Assembly (NCBI GenBank): GCA_032055545.1
Contig: DAMBQR010000024.1
Span: forward strand, 1-58,309
Direction of reading: 5' to 3'
DNA from: Pseudescherichia sp032055545
GTDB taxonomy: Bacteria > Pseudomonadota > Gammaproteobacteria > Enterobacterales > Enterobacteriaceae
Length of the DNA: 58,309 bases
Below are positions 14,844 to 24,276 of this stretch, piece by piece (within the stretch, counting starts at the first letter, position 1; the number at the start of each line of letters is the position of its first letter). Made by a program: the position numbers and the translations under genes. The notes beneath the pieces were generated by a model. The model worked only from the letters and a program-made list of their open reading frames with translations, did not search any database and had not been told where the DNA came from.

Positions 14844-17006
14844 ATGGACGTTTCTTACCTGCTCGACAGCCTTAATGACAAACAGCGTGACGCCGTTGCC
14901 GCGTCGCGCAGCAATATGCTGGTGCTGGCGGGTGCAGGCAGCGGTAAGACGCGCGTGCTGGTTCACCGTATTGCCTGGCTGCTGAGCGTGGAGAACTGCT
15001 CGCCGTACTCGATTATGGCGGTGACCTTTACCAACAAGGCGGCGGCGGAGATGCGCCACCGTATTGGCCAGCTGATGGGCACTACCCAGGGCGGCATGTG
15101 GGTCGGCACCTTCCATGGGCTGGCGCACCGCCTGCTGCGCGCCCATCATCTGGATGCCAACCTGCCGCAGGATTTCCAGATCCTCGACAGCGAGGATCAG
15201 CTGCGCCTGCTGCGTCGGCTGATCAAGGCTATGAACCTCGACGAGAAGCAGTGGCCGCCGCGCCAGGCGATGTGGTACATCAACGGCCAGAAAGATGAAG
15301 GCATTCGCCCGCACCATATTCAGAGCTTTGGTAACCCGGTTGAGCAGACCTGGCAGAAGGTCTATCAGGCCTACCAGGAGGCATGCGATCGCGCCGGGCT
15401 GGTGGACTTCGCCGAGCTGCTGCTGCGCGCCCACGAGCTGTGGCTCAACAAGCCGCATATTCTCAACCACTACCGCGAGCGCTTCACCAACATCCTGGTG
15501 GATGAGTTCCAGGATACCAACAACATTCAGTATGCCTGGATCCGCCTGCTGGCGGGCGATACCGGTAAGGTGATGATCGTGGGTGATGACGACCAGTCTA
15601 TCTACGGCTGGCGCGGCGCGCAGGTAGAGAACATCCAGCGCTTCCTCAACGACTTCCCTGGCGCAGAGACCATCCGCCTGGAGCAGAACTACCGCTCGAC
15701 CAGCAACATTCTCAGTGCGGCCAACGCCCTGATTGAGAACAATAACGGTCGCCTCGGGAAAAAGCTCTGGACCGAAGGCCTCGACGGCGAGCTGATTTCG
15801 CTCTACTGCGCCTTTAACGAACTCGACGAAGCGCGCTTTGTCGTTAACCGCATCAAGACCTGGCAGGAGAGCGGCGGCGCGCTGGAGCAGTGTGCGATCC
15901 TCTACCGCAGCAACGCCCAGTCGCGCGTGCTGGAAGAGGCGCTGCTGCAGGTCAGCATGCCGTACCGCATCTATGGCGGCATGCGCTTCTTCGAACGCCA
16001 GGAGATCAAAGATTCGCTCTCCTACCTGCGGCTGATTGCCAACCGCAACGACGATGCGGCCTTCGAGCGCGTGGTGAATACGCCGACGCGCGGCATCGGC
16101 GATCGCACCCTCGACGTGGTGCGCCAGGCGTCGCGCGATCGCCAACTGACTCTGTGGCAGGCCAGCCGCGAGCTGTTGCAGGAGCGGGCGCTGGCCGGAC
16201 GCGCTGCCAATGCGCTCCAGCGTTTTCTTGAGCTTATCGACGCCCTGGCCCAGGAGACCGCCGATATGCCGCTACATGTGCAGACCGACCGGGTGATCAA
16301 AGACTCCGGCTTGTGGATGATGTACGAGCAGGAGAAGGGCGAAAAGGGCCAGGCACGTATCGAAAACTTAGAGGAGCTGGTCACGGCCACGCGCCAGTTC
16401 AGCTACAACGACGAAGACGAAGATCTGATGCCGCTGCAGGCGTTTCTCTCCCACGCGGCGCTGGAAGCGGGTGAGGGGCAAGCCGATACCTGGCAGGATG
16501 CGGTGCAGCTGATGACCCTGCACTCGGCGAAGGGGCTGGAGTTCCCGCAGGTCTTTATCGTCGGCATGGAGGAGGGGATGTTCCCGAGCCAGATGTCCCT
16601 TGATGAGGGCGGCAGGCTGGAGGAGGAGCGCCGTCTGGCTTACGTGGGCGTGACCCGCGCCATGCAGAAGCTGACCCTGACCTATGCCGAAACCCGCCGT
16701 CTGTACGGCAAAGAGGTCTACCATCGTCCATCGCGCTTTATCGGCGAGCTGCCGGAGAACTGTGTGGAAGAGGTGCGCCTGCGCGCCAGCATCAGCCGCC
16801 CGGTGAGCCATCAGCGGATGGGCACCCCGGTGGCGCAGAACGACACCGGCTATAAGCTCGGCCAGCGCGTGCGCCATCCGAAATTTGGCGAAGGCACCAT
16901 CGTGAATCTCGAGGGCAGCGGCGAGCACAGCCGTCTGCAGGTAGCCTTCCAGGGCCAGGGGATCAAATGGCTGGTGGCCGCTTACGCCCGGCTTGAAGAA
17001 GTGTAA
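14844..17006 (+). CDS. uvrD: DNA helicase II (UvrD)
   Basis: UvrD is the 3'-5' SF1A helicase of nucleotide-excision and mismatch repair. Visible motifs: Walker A AGSGKT (residues 31-36), TFTNKAA (Ia), LVDEFQDTN (II), GDDDQSIYGWRGA (III), LEQNYRS (IV), LMTLHSAKGLEF (V) and YVGVTRAM (VI). The C-terminal Tudor-like domain that contacts RNA polymerase (YKLGQRVRHPKFGEGTI) is complete. The ATG at 14844 gives 720 aa as in E. coli; a GTG two codons earlier is also open. Confidence 0.97.
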   Translation: MDVSYLLDSLNDKQRDAVAASRSNMLVLAGAGSGKTRVLVHRIAWLLSVENCSPYSIMAVTFTNKAAAEMRHRIGQLMGTTQGGMWVGTFHGLAHRLLRAHHLDANLPQDFQILDSEDQLRLLRRLIKAMNLDEKQWPPRQAMWYINGQKDEGIRPHHIQSFGNPVEQTWQKVYQAYQEACDRAGLVDFAELLLRAHELWLNKPHILNHYRERFTNILVDEFQDTNNIQYAWIRLLAGDTGKVMIVGDDDQSIYGWRGAQVENIQRFLNDFPGAETIRLEQNYRSTSNILSAANALIENNNGRLGKKLWTEGLDGELISLYCAFNELDEARFVVNRIKTWQESGGALEQCAILYRSNAQSRVLEEALLQVSMPYRIYGGMRFFERQEIKDSLSYLRLIANRNDDAAFERVVNTPTRGIGDRTLDVVRQASRDRQLTLWQASRELLQERALAGRAANALQRFLELIDALAQETADMPLHVQTDRVIKDSGLWMMYEQEKGEKGQARIENLEELVTATRQFSYNDEDEDLMPLQAFLSHAALEAGEGQADTWQDAVQLMTLHSAKGLEFPQVFIVGMEEGMFPSQMSLDEGGRLEEERRLAYVGVTRAMQKLTLTYAETRRLYGKEVYHRPSRFIGELPENCVEEVRLRASISRPVSHQRMGTPVAQNDTGYKLGQRVRHPKFGEGTIVNLEGSGEHSRLQVAFQGQGIKWLVAAYARLEEV

Positions 17007-17050
17007 CGTTCAGAAAAATATCACTATTTTGTAACACTCTGCTACCCTTA

Positions 17051-17083
17051 AACGCTGAAGGCCAATTATTGTTCTTCAGCGTT
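17051..17083. terminator. Inverted repeat after uvrD, possible terminator
   Basis: AACGCTGAAG (17051-17060) and CTTCAGCGTT (17074-17083) form a perfect 10-bp stem with a 13-base loop, 45 bp after the uvrD stop and just before the corA promoter. No T run follows, so intrinsic termination is uncertain; it may protect the 3' end or work with Rho. Confidence 0.4.
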
Positions 17084-17093
17084 CCGTTGCGTG

Positions 17094-17122
17094 TTGACGC
17101 CATATTTTAGCTGGCGTAACAT
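17094..17122 (+). promoter_or_regulatory. corA promoter (sigma-70)
   Basis: TTGACG (17094-17099), a 17-bp spacer and TAACAT (17117-17122) predict a start near 17129. The corA leader would then be about 230 bases, long enough for the regulated leader known for Salmonella corA. The yigE gene found here in E. coli is absent; the gap 17007-17360 holds this promoter and the leader. Confidence 0.65.
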
Positions 17123-17154
17123 GCGCGCACGATCACGCTAAGAGGACATTCGCC

Positions 17155-17211
17155 TTGGACACACCCAGTAGATGCTGGCTCAATTCCCTGTCATTCAGGA
17201 ACAACTCCTAA
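17155..17211 (+). CDS. corL: Candidate corA leader peptide (CorL-like)
   Basis: A TTG-initiated frame encodes MDTPSRCWLNSLSFRNNS (18 aa) in the corA leader, preceded by AGAGG. In Salmonella a short leader peptide, corL, couples its own translation to Rho-dependent termination before corA and so to Mg2+ status. Here CTAAGGC (17208-17214) at the stop codon can pair with GCCTTAG (17233-17239), the kind of structure that translation could control. A second frame, from ATG 17172 (28 codons), overlaps it. The assignment to corL is by position and logic, not by a confirmed match. Confidence 0.4.
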   Translation: MDTPSRCWLNSLSFRNNS

Positions 17212-17360
17212 GGCTATCTCCTCGCGCTGATGGCCTTAGTGGTTGTCAGCGGCAATAATTCCCGTCGCGCTGAGTCAGGCTGTTTAATGGTCTGAAACCC
17301 AATTTGTTTCTGTGTGCCCACCGAACTGTCCGATAATTTTTTGTATTGGGAGTCCCGGTC

Positions 17361-18311
17361 ATGTTGAGCGCATTTCAACTGGAAAATAACCGTCTCACCC
17401 GTCTCGAGGTTGAAGAGGCACCTACCCTGATCGATGCGGTGTGGGTGGATCTGGTCGAGCCGGACGATGATGAACGTAACCGTGTGCAGACGGACCTCGG
17501 TCAGAGCCTGGCAACGCGTCCTGAACTGGAGGATATCGAAGCCTCCGCGCGTTTCTTTGAGGATGAGGACGGTCTACATATCCACTCCTTCTTCTTTTTT
17601 GAAGATGCAGAGGATCACGCCGGTAACTCGACGGTGGCGTTCACCATACGCGACGGCCGCTTGTTTACCCTGCGCGAGCGTGAGCTTCCCGCGTTTCGCC
17701 TCTATCGGATGCGCGCCCGCAGCCAGGCAATGGTTGACGGAAACGCCTACGAGCTGCTGCTCGATCTCTTTGAGACCAAAATCGAACAGCTGGCGGATGA
17801 GATTGAGAACATCTACAGCGACCTGGAGAAGCTGAGCCGCGTCATTATGGAAGGCCAGCAGGGCGATGAGTATGACGAAGCGCTCTCCGCGCTGGCAGAG
17901 CAGGAGGATATCGGCTGGAAGGTGCGTCTGTGCCTGATGGATACCCAGCGTGCCCTGAACTTCCTGGTGCGTAAAGCACGCCTGCCGGGCAGCCAGCTGG
18001 AGCAGGCCCGGGAGATCCTGCGCGATATCGAATCCCTGCTGCCGCATAACGAATCCCTGTTTCAGAAGGTCAACTTCCTGATGCAGGCGGCGATGGGCTT
18101 TATCAATATCGAGCAGAACCGCATCATTAAGATCTTCTCGGTGGTCTCGGTGGTGTTCCTGCCGCCGACGCTGGTAGCCTCCAGCTACGGGATGAACTTT
18201 GAGTTTATGCCTGAGCTGCACTGGAGCTTTGGTTACCCCGGTGCGATCGTCTTTATGATGCTCGCCGGGCTTGCGCCTTATCTCTATTTCAAACGCAAAA
18301 ACTGGCTGTAA
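17361..18311 (+). CDS. corA: CorA magnesium/cobalt channel
   Basis: CorA is the main constitutive Mg2+ channel, a homopentamer with a large N-terminal cytoplasmic funnel. The 316-aa protein ends with two membrane segments around the selectivity motif YGMN (Gly-Met-Asn at about 277-279) and a basic KRKNWL tail. The ATG at 17361 with GGGAG upstream gives the E. coli length; GTG codons upstream add only five residues. Confidence 0.97.
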   Translation: MLSAFQLENNRLTRLEVEEAPTLIDAVWVDLVEPDDDERNRVQTDLGQSLATRPELEDIEASARFFEDEDGLHIHSFFFFEDAEDHAGNSTVAFTIRDGRLFTLRERELPAFRLYRMRARSQAMVDGNAYELLLDLFETKIEQLADEIENIYSDLEKLSRVIMEGQQGDEYDEALSALAEQEDIGWKVRLCLMDTQRALNFLVRKARLPGSQLEQAREILRDIESLLPHNESLFQKVNFLMQAAMGFINIEQNRIIKIFSVVSVVFLPPTLVASSYGMNFEFMPELHWSFGYPGAIVFMMLAGLAPYLYFKRKNWL

Positions 18312-18347
18312 ACTTCACGGCGGTTCACCTGAACCGCCGGCATTCTT

Positions 18348-18728
18348 TTAAAGGCCCCAGTCCTGCTGTTTAAGCACGACTTTCTGGTAATACCAAATGT
18401 TGGTGCGGAAGGCGACCCATAATGACACCACCGATCCCAGCCAGCCAAAATCGGTCAGAAACACAATAAAACCGACTAAAATTTGTAATAAGATAACGAC
18501 GACTGCTTTTTTCCACAGACCTAAAATCAGCAGATAGATAACTGAGAAAAAGAGAGCATAAAAGTTCATTGCTACTTTCAGGCGTTGACCAAAGGTCAAT
18601 TTCTTATAAGCCGCTTTCCATTCGGGGGTATTTCCCCAGAAGCCCGGTACGCCATTTTTGTCCAGAAAAGAGAAGCGGAATTTCCATTTCTCACTAATGG
18701 AGGGGTCGTTCATATAGTCATGTTTCAT
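18348..18728 (-). CDS. yigF: YigF, DUF2628 membrane protein
   Basis: This small protein (126 aa) has a soluble N terminus (NDPSISEKWKFRFSFLDKNG) and two or three hydrophobic helices (about 48-90), followed by SLWVAFRTNIWYY. The pattern is DUF2628. Function is unknown. It lies four bases after yigG on the same strand and is convergent with corA; the two are clearly AT-richer than their neighbours. Confidence 0.9.
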   Translation of the reverse strand: MKHDYMNDPSISEKWKFRFSFLDKNGVPGFWGNTPEWKAAYKKLTFGQRLKVAMNFYALFFSVIYLLILGLWKKAVVVILLQILVGFIVFLTDFGWLGSVVSLWVAFRTNIWYYQKVVLKQQDWGL

Positions 18729-18732
18729 ACTG

Positions 18733-19137
18733 TTATTCCTTGCTATGAGTATCGCTATATGGTGTAGGATCCTTTCCCTCGGTGGGGGCGAGGATCAGCG
18801 CAATAAAGCAGAGGAAATACCACGCCACATAGATCCTAAAGCCGCTGCCCGTCACGTCATACTCTTCATTCATGTCGGCTAACAGAGCAACGATAAATAC
18901 GACAATGGTAAGTAAGACATACCACACTATTTTTTTGAAGCCGCTGTCACGCAGTCGGCAACAATTAATGTTGATCACAAGGTATTGAAAAAAAAGCGTT
19001 GCCACAATGAGTAGCATGCTGTTTTCGACCTCGGCATATAAAATTAGCGCGAGGATATTAATAACCAAAAAGGTTACGACATAGAGGCCGCGTGAAATCC
19101 TACCACTATTTGTAGGGATGAATAGTTTATAGAGCAT
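18733..19137 (-). CDS. yigG: YigG, inner-membrane protein
   Basis: From MLYKLFIPTNSGRISRGLYVV the frame codes for 134 aa with four predicted membrane segments and a CRLRDSG motif as seen in DUF805-like small membrane proteins. Function is unknown. The reading frame is open for 36 more codons upstream, but that part is hydrophilic and not family-like. No strong ribosome site precedes the chosen ATG, so the start is uncertain. Probably cotranscribed with yigF. Confidence 0.82.
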   Translation of the reverse strand: MLYKLFIPTNSGRISRGLYVVTFLVINILALILYAEVENSMLLIVATLFFQYLVININCCRLRDSGFKKIVWYVLLTIVVFIVALLADMNEEYDVTGSGFRIYVAWYFLCFIALILAPTEGKDPTPYSDTHSKE

Positions 19138-19277
19138 ATTATAAGAATTTGTCTGAAAGATATTAAGGATAGTATTAAAATGAGAGGTGTTTATTAATTG
19201 TAGGCTACGAACTTTGGTAGGGAGCGAATGACCAGCAAAGCGCATTCCCCTCTCCTTGTGAAGAGGGGGAGGATACG

Positions 19278-20171
19278 TTATATTTTACGCCTCCAACGCT
19301 GCGTATAGATAGCGTCCATCACGAATACCGCCAATGCCACCCAGATAAAGGCGAAGGTCACCATCTTATCCATCCCCGGTACTTCACCGTAGAAGGTGAC
19401 CGCCAGCAGGAACATCAGTGTCGGGCCGATATACTGGAAAAAGCCCAGTGTTGAGAGACGTAGACGAGTAGCCGCGCCGGTAAAGCAGAGCAGTGGGATC
19501 GTGGTTACCACGCCCGCCGCCATCAGCAGCACGTTGAGCGACCAGGGGTTACTGCCCATGTGGCTAGTTGGACTGTCAGCAATGCCAAATAACCAGACGG
19601 CAGCGACCGGCAGCAGCCACAGGGTCTCGATCAGCATGCCGGTCTGGGCATCGACGGCAATTTTCTTACGCACCAGGCCGTAGAAGGCAAAGCTGAACGC
19701 CAGCGCCAGGGCGATGATCGGCAGTGAGCCAAAGGTCCAGAGCTGCACCAGCACGCCGCAGCCGGCAAGGATCACCGCCAGCCACTGCATGCGACGGAAG
19801 CGCTCGCCGAGAAAGATCATCCCCAGCAGGATATTGACCAGCGGATTGATAAAGTAGCCGAGGCTGGCTTCCAGCATGTGATGATTATTGACCGCCCAGA
19901 TAAACAGTAGCCAGTTACCGCCGATCAAGAGTGCCGAGAGGGCCAGCAGCAGGATCTTCTTCGGCGTGCGCAGCAGGTTTTTCAGCCGTGACCACTGGCG
20001 GCTGACGCTGATCAGCGCCACCATAAAAAAGAACGACCAGATGACCCGGTGGGTAAAGATCTCATTGGCGGGAACATAGTCGATCAGCTTGAAGTAAGCC
20101 GGTGCGATACCCCAAATAAAATAAGCGGCAAGAGCGAGTAGTACGCCCTGCCGCGTCTGCTTAGCATCCAT
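19278..20171 (-). CDS. rarD: RarD, EamA-family permease
   Basis: RarD (297 aa) has ten predicted membrane helices in two EamA halves. Conserved stretches are AAYFIWGIAPAYFKL near the start and LGFFQYIGPTLMFLLAV near the end. It is a drug/metabolite-superfamily transporter historically linked to chloramphenicol sensitivity; its natural substrate is not established. The ATG at 20171 matches the E. coli start; an ATG four codons earlier is also open. Confidence 0.94.
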   Translation of the reverse strand: MDAKQTRQGVLLALAAYFIWGIAPAYFKLIDYVPANEIFTHRVIWSFFFMVALISVSRQWSRLKNLLRTPKKILLLALSALLIGGNWLLFIWAVNNHHMLEASLGYFINPLVNILLGMIFLGERFRRMQWLAVILAGCGVLVQLWTFGSLPIIALALAFSFAFYGLVRKKIAVDAQTGMLIETLWLLPVAAVWLFGIADSPTSHMGSNPWSLNVLLMAAGVVTTIPLLCFTGAATRLRLSTLGFFQYIGPTLMFLLAVTFYGEVPGMDKMVTFAFIWVALAVFVMDAIYTQRWRRKI

Positions 20172-20228
20172 CGGAACATCCAAATCCGTTATTAATAAAG
20201 TAACAGTATGTTACTCGATTTTGGCACC

Positions 20229-20696
20229 TCAACCTACCATGTAGGTGGCGGTAGCGCTGGCGATATAGAGCTGCTCTTCGTTATGCAGCTCGACGCGGGC
20301 CACGGCAACTTTATTACCTGCCCGCAGCAGGCTGCTGGTCGCAGTGAAGCGGTTGCCTCGACCTGGACGCAGATAATCCACGCGCAAATCGATAGTGCCC
20401 ATCTTTGCGAGACGCGTGCGCAGCTCCTCTTCAGCGATAGTCTCATGGCGGGTAAGCGTGCTGCCAACGCACACCAGGCCCGCCGCGACGTCCAGCGCCG
20501 AAGCAATTACCCCGCCGTGAAGGATGCTTTGCGCCCAGTTACCCACCATCATCGGCTGGTTGTTAAAGCTCAGCTGGGCGAACGATTTTTCGTAGCGCTC
20601 CAGCTCCAGCCCCAGCGCGCGGTTAAAGGGCATGTGATAAACAAAAATTTCACCCACCAGCTGTAAAGCTTCCTCGGCGGTAAGAACGACTGACAT
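20229..20696 (-). CDS. yigI: YigI, hotdog-fold acyl-CoA thioesterase
   Basis: This 155-aa hotdog protein has the PaaI-type motif ILHGGVIASALDVAAG. E. coli YigI hydrolyses medium- and long-chain acyl-CoA. It is divergent from pldA, leaving 160 bp between the two starts for both promoters. Confidence 0.92.
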   Translation of the reverse strand: MSVVLTAEEALQLVGEIFVYHMPFNRALGLELERYEKSFAQLSFNNQPMMVGNWAQSILHGGVIASALDVAAGLVCVGSTLTRHETIAEEELRTRLAKMGTIDLRVDYLRPGRGNRFTATSSLLRAGNKVAVARVELHNEEQLYIASATATYMVG

Positions 20697-20856
20697 TATT
20701 TTATGCGTCCGATAGTTAATGGGTTGTTGATTTTATGCTTCTTAATTGTTGTTTTCCACTTTCAGAAACGATAGCTGCGCAGCGTTTATAGAAATATGTA
20801 AAATGGGTGTCTGAATATTACTCATCTCAACATTTTTGGTCAGGAGAACAAAACCG

Positions 20857-21726
20857 ATGCGGACGTATCTGCCCTGGTTTTTGTCAGCCATCGCACTGCC
20901 TTTTACAGCATTAGCGCAGGAAGCCACGGTTAAAGCAGTACACGATGCGCCAGCGGTACGCGGCAGCATTATCGCGAATATGCTACAGGAGCACGATAAC
21001 CCCTTTACGCTCTATCCCTATGAGTCAAACTACCTGCTTTACACGGTGACCAGCGATCTCAATAAAGAGGCGATCAGCACCTATAACTGGTCCGACAATG
21101 CTCGCAAAGATGAGGTAAAATTTCAGCTCAGCCTGGCATTCCCATTCTGGCGCGGTATCATGGGGCCGAACTCGGTGCTGGGCGCGTCCTATACACAGAA
21201 GTCCTGGTGGCAGCTCTCTAACAGCGGTGAGTCTTCGCCGTTTCGTGAAACTAACTACGAGCCGCAGCTGTTCCTTGGCTTTGCCACTGATTATGAGCTG
21301 GCTGGCTGGACGCTGCGCGACGTCGAATTCGGGTATAATCACGACTCTAACGGTCGCTCCGATCCTACCTCCCGCAGCTGGAACCGTATCTATAGCCGCC
21401 TGATGGCGCAGAACGCCAACTGGTTGGTAGAGGTTAAACCCTGGTTCGTGGTGGGCGATACCGACGATAACCCGGATATCACCAAGTACATGGGGTACTA
21501 CCAGCTCAAGATCGGCTACGCGCTGGGGGAGGCCATTCTCAGTGCCAAAGGACAGTACAACTGGAACACCGGCTACGGCGGGGCCGAGCTGGGTCTGAGC
21601 TATCCGGTCACGAAGCACGTACGCTTGTATACCCAGGTTTACAGCGGTTACGGTGAATCATTAATTGATTACAACTTTAACCAGACACGCGTAGGCGTGG
21701 GCGTTATGCTTAACGATCTTTTTTAA
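20857..21726 (+). CDS. pldA: Outer-membrane phospholipase A (OMPLA)
   Basis: The 289-aa precursor has a signal peptide ending ALA and mature QEATVKAVHDAP. The outer-membrane barrel carries the catalytic NHDSNGRSDPTSRSWNR segment, with the active His and Ser in GYNHDSNGRS, and it ends in a C-terminal Phe (NDLF), as barrel proteins do. OMPLA hydrolyses misplaced outer-leaflet phospholipids. The start at 20857 follows CAGGAG; the longer frame from 20836 would lengthen the signal peptide by seven residues. Confidence 0.97.
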   Translation: MRTYLPWFLSAIALPFTALAQEATVKAVHDAPAVRGSIIANMLQEHDNPFTLYPYESNYLLYTVTSDLNKEAISTYNWSDNARKDEVKFQLSLAFPFWRGIMGPNSVLGASYTQKSWWQLSNSGESSPFRETNYEPQLFLGFATDYELAGWTLRDVEFGYNHDSNGRSDPTSRSWNRIYSRLMAQNANWLVEVKPWFVVGDTDDNPDITKYMGYYQLKIGYALGEAILSAKGQYNWNTGYGGAELGLSYPVTKHVRLYTQVYSGYGESLIDYNFNQTRVGVGVMLNDLF

Positions 21727-21761
21727 GGTAGAGTCATTTTTTGAAGGCAGATGGGGTTAAC

Positions 21762-23588
21762 GTGGCGCAGGCGGAAGTATTGAATCTGGAGTCGGGGGCA
21801 GTGCAGGTTTTGCGGGAAACCTTCGGCTACCAGCAGTTCCGCCCGGGCCAGCAGACCATCATTGAGACCGTGCTCAACGGGCGCGACTGTCTGGTGGTGA
21901 TGCCGACCGGCGGCGGGAAATCCCTCTGCTATCAAATTCCGGCGCTGGTGCAGGGCGGGCTGACGGTGGTGGTCTCGCCGCTGATTTCGCTGATGAAAGA
22001 TCAGGTCGATCAGCTGCTGGCCAACGGCGTGGCGGCCGCCTGTCTGAACTCCACCCAGAGCCGGGAGGAGCAGCAGGCCATTATGGCGGGCTGCCGCAGC
22101 GGCCAGATCCGCCTGCTCTATATCGCGCCGGAACGCCTGATGCTGGATAACTTCCTTGAGCATCTCGCCCACTGGGATCCGCGTATGGTCGCGGTTGACG
22201 AGGCGCACTGTATCTCGCAGTGGGGCCACGACTTCCGTCCCGAGTATGCCGCCCTCGGCCAGCTGCGCGCCCGCTTCCCGTCCGTCCCCTTTATGGCGCT
22301 CACCGCAACGGCGGATGACACCACCCGCAGCGATATTGTGCATCTGCTTGGGTTGCGCGATCCGCTGATCCAGGTCAGCAGCTTCGACCGACCCAACATC
22401 CGCTATACGCTGCTGGAGAAATTTAAGCCGCTCGATCAGCTCCTGCGCTACGTTCAGGAGCAGCGAGGCAAATCCGGCATCATCTACTGCAACAGCCGTG
22501 CGAAGGTAGAAGATACCGCCGCGCGCTTGCAGGCCCGTGGCTTTAGCGCCGGGGCCTATCATGCCGGTCTGGATAACAGCATTCGCGCCGACGTGCAGGA
22601 GAAGTTCCAGCGCGACGATCTGCAGATTGTCGTGGCCACCGTGGCGTTCGGGATGGGGATTAACAAACCCAACGTGCGCTTTGTGGTGCACTTTGATATT
22701 CCGCGCAATATTGAGTCCTACTACCAGGAGACCGGCCGCGCAGGGCGTGATGGCCTGCCCGCCGAGGCAATGCTGTTTTACGATCCGGCGGACATGGGCT
22801 GGCTGCGAAAGTGCCTGGAGGAGAAGCCCCCCGGCCAGCTGCAGGATATTGAACGTCACAAGCTCAACGCGATGGGGGCATTTGCCGAAGCGCAGACCTG
22901 TCGCCGTCTGGTGCTGCTGAACTACTTTGGTGAAGGGCGCCAGGAGCCGTGCGGCAACTGCGATATCTGCCTCGATCCACCGCGCCGTTACGACGGGCTG
23001 GTGGACGCGCAGAAGGCGCTCTCCGCTATCTACCGTGTCGGCCAGCGCTTCGGTATGGGCTATGTCGTAGAAGTGCTGCGCGGCGCGAATAACCAGCGTA
23101 TTCGCGATATGGGCCATGACAAGCTCAAGATCTACGGCGAAGGCCGTGACCAGACAACGGAGCACTGGGTCAGCGTGATCCGCCAGCTTATCCACCTTGG
23201 CGTCGTGACGCAGAATATCGCCCAGCACTCGGCGTTACAGCTTACCGAGGCCGCGCGTCCGTTCCTGCGTGGCGAAGTGCCGCTCCAGCTGGCCGTGCCG
23301 CGCGTGGTGGTGGTGAAGGCGCGGGCAAACCCGAAAGTCTTCGGTGGCAGCTACGACCGCAAGCTGTTTGCCAAACTACGTAAGCTGCGTAAGGCCATTG
23401 CTGATGAAGAGAACATTCCGCCCTACGTGGTGTTCAACGATGCCACGCTGATCGAGATGGCTGAGCAGATGCCGATCACGGCCAGCGAGATGCTCAGCGT
23501 GAACGGCGTCGGAATGCGCAAGCTTGAGCGCTTCGGCAAGCCGTTTATGACCCTTATTCGGGAGCATGTTGACGGCGATGATGAGTAG
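21762..23588 (+). CDS. recQ: RecQ DNA helicase
   Basis: RecQ is a 3'-5' SF2 helicase of the RecF pathway. Motifs in order: Walker A PTGGGKS (48-54), DEAH (146-149), the aromatic-rich loop region, FGMGINKPNVRFVVHFD, QETGRAGRDG, zinc-binding cysteines (CGNCDIC), the winged helix and a C-terminal HRDC domain. GTG at 21762 is taken as start, 608 aa, with ATGGGGTTAAC upstream as ribosome site; a TTG seven codons earlier is also open. It lies 35 bp after pldA. Confidence 0.96.
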   Translation: MAQAEVLNLESGAVQVLRETFGYQQFRPGQQTIIETVLNGRDCLVVMPTGGGKSLCYQIPALVQGGLTVVVSPLISLMKDQVDQLLANGVAAACLNSTQSREEQQAIMAGCRSGQIRLLYIAPERLMLDNFLEHLAHWDPRMVAVDEAHCISQWGHDFRPEYAALGQLRARFPSVPFMALTATADDTTRSDIVHLLGLRDPLIQVSSFDRPNIRYTLLEKFKPLDQLLRYVQEQRGKSGIIYCNSRAKVEDTAARLQARGFSAGAYHAGLDNSIRADVQEKFQRDDLQIVVATVAFGMGINKPNVRFVVHFDIPRNIESYYQETGRAGRDGLPAEAMLFYDPADMGWLRKCLEEKPPGQLQDIERHKLNAMGAFAEAQTCRRLVLLNYFGEGRQEPCGNCDICLDPPRRYDGLVDAQKALSAIYRVGQRFGMGYVVEVLRGANNQRIRDMGHDKLKIYGEGRDQTTEHWVSVIRQLIHLGVVTQNIAQHSALQLTEAARPFLRGEVPLQLAVPRVVVVKARANPKVFGGSYDRKLFAKLRKLRKAIADEENIPPYVVFNDATLIEMAEQMPITASEMLSVNGVGMRKLERFGKPFMTLIREHVDGDDE

Positions 23589-23648
23589 TCAGCGAGGCGA
23601 AAAGGTGCCAGGATATTAGCCTGATCAATCTTTCCCCATGAGTAATCT

Positions 23649-24269
23649 ATGTTGACGCTATTTCTGACCGTGGCGCTGGTGCACCTGGTGGCGCTGATGA
23701 GCCCCGGCCCGGACTTCTTCTTTGTCTCGCAAACCGCCGTGAGCCGCTCGCGCAAAGAGGCGATGATGGGCGTGCTGGGCATAACTCTCGGCGTCATGAT
23801 TTGGGCTGGCGTGGCACTGCTCGGCCTTAATCTGATCCTCGAAAAAATGGCCTGGCTGCACACCATCATTATGGTCGGCGGTGGGCTATACCTCTGCTGG
23901 ATGGGCTACCAGATGCTGCGCGGCGCGCTAAAGAAAGAGGCAATTAATGCGCCAGCGCCACAGGTTGAGCTGGCAACCGGCGGACGCAGCTTTGTGAAGG
24001 GGTTGCTGACTAATCTGGCAAATCCAAAGGCAATTATCTACTTCGGTTCGGTCTTCTCGCTGTTTGTGGGTGACAGCGTCGGTGAGACGGCACGCTGGGG
24101 GATTTTCGTGCTGATCGCGCTGGAGACTTTTGCCTGGTTTACTCTCGTAGCGAGCCTGTTTGCCCTACCGGCGATGCGCCGTGGCTACCAGCGTATGGCG
24201 AAGTGGATCGACGGCGTGGCGGGCGCGCTCTTCACCGCCTTTGGCCTGCACCTGATTATTTCTCGTTAA
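23649..24269 (+). CDS. rhtC: RhtC, threonine exporter
   Basis: This 206-aa LysE-family exporter has six hydrophobic helices. SPGPDFFFVSQTAVSRSRKEA near the N terminus and NLANPKAIIYFGSVF in the middle are family hallmarks. It exports threonine and homoserine. In E. coli, rhtC is next to rhtB; here an extra gene separates the two. Confidence 0.96.
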   Translation: MLTLFLTVALVHLVALMSPGPDFFFVSQTAVSRSRKEAMMGVLGITLGVMIWAGVALLGLNLILEKMAWLHTIIMVGGGLYLCWMGYQMLRGALKKEAINAPAPQVELATGGRSFVKGLLTNLANPKAIIYFGSVFSLFVGDSVGETARWGIFVLIALETFAWFTLVASLFALPAMRRGYQRMAKWIDGVAGALFTAFGLHLIISR

Positions 24270-24276
24270 GCCGCTG

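Noticed and set aside
14559..16145. A 528-codon reverse frame opposite yigB/uvrD
   Set aside because: It is a shadow of uvrD codon usage, spans two genes on the other strand and has no family-like motif.
19247..19268. CCCCTCT/AGAGGGG inverted repeat after rarD as a terminator
   Set aside because: No T run follows on either strand; it is too weak to list as a terminator.
21723..23228. A 501-codon open frame on the reverse strand opposite recQ
   Set aside because: It lies entirely antisense to recQ (plus a few bases), has the composition expected from high-GC codon bias, and shows no recognisable domain or ribosome site.
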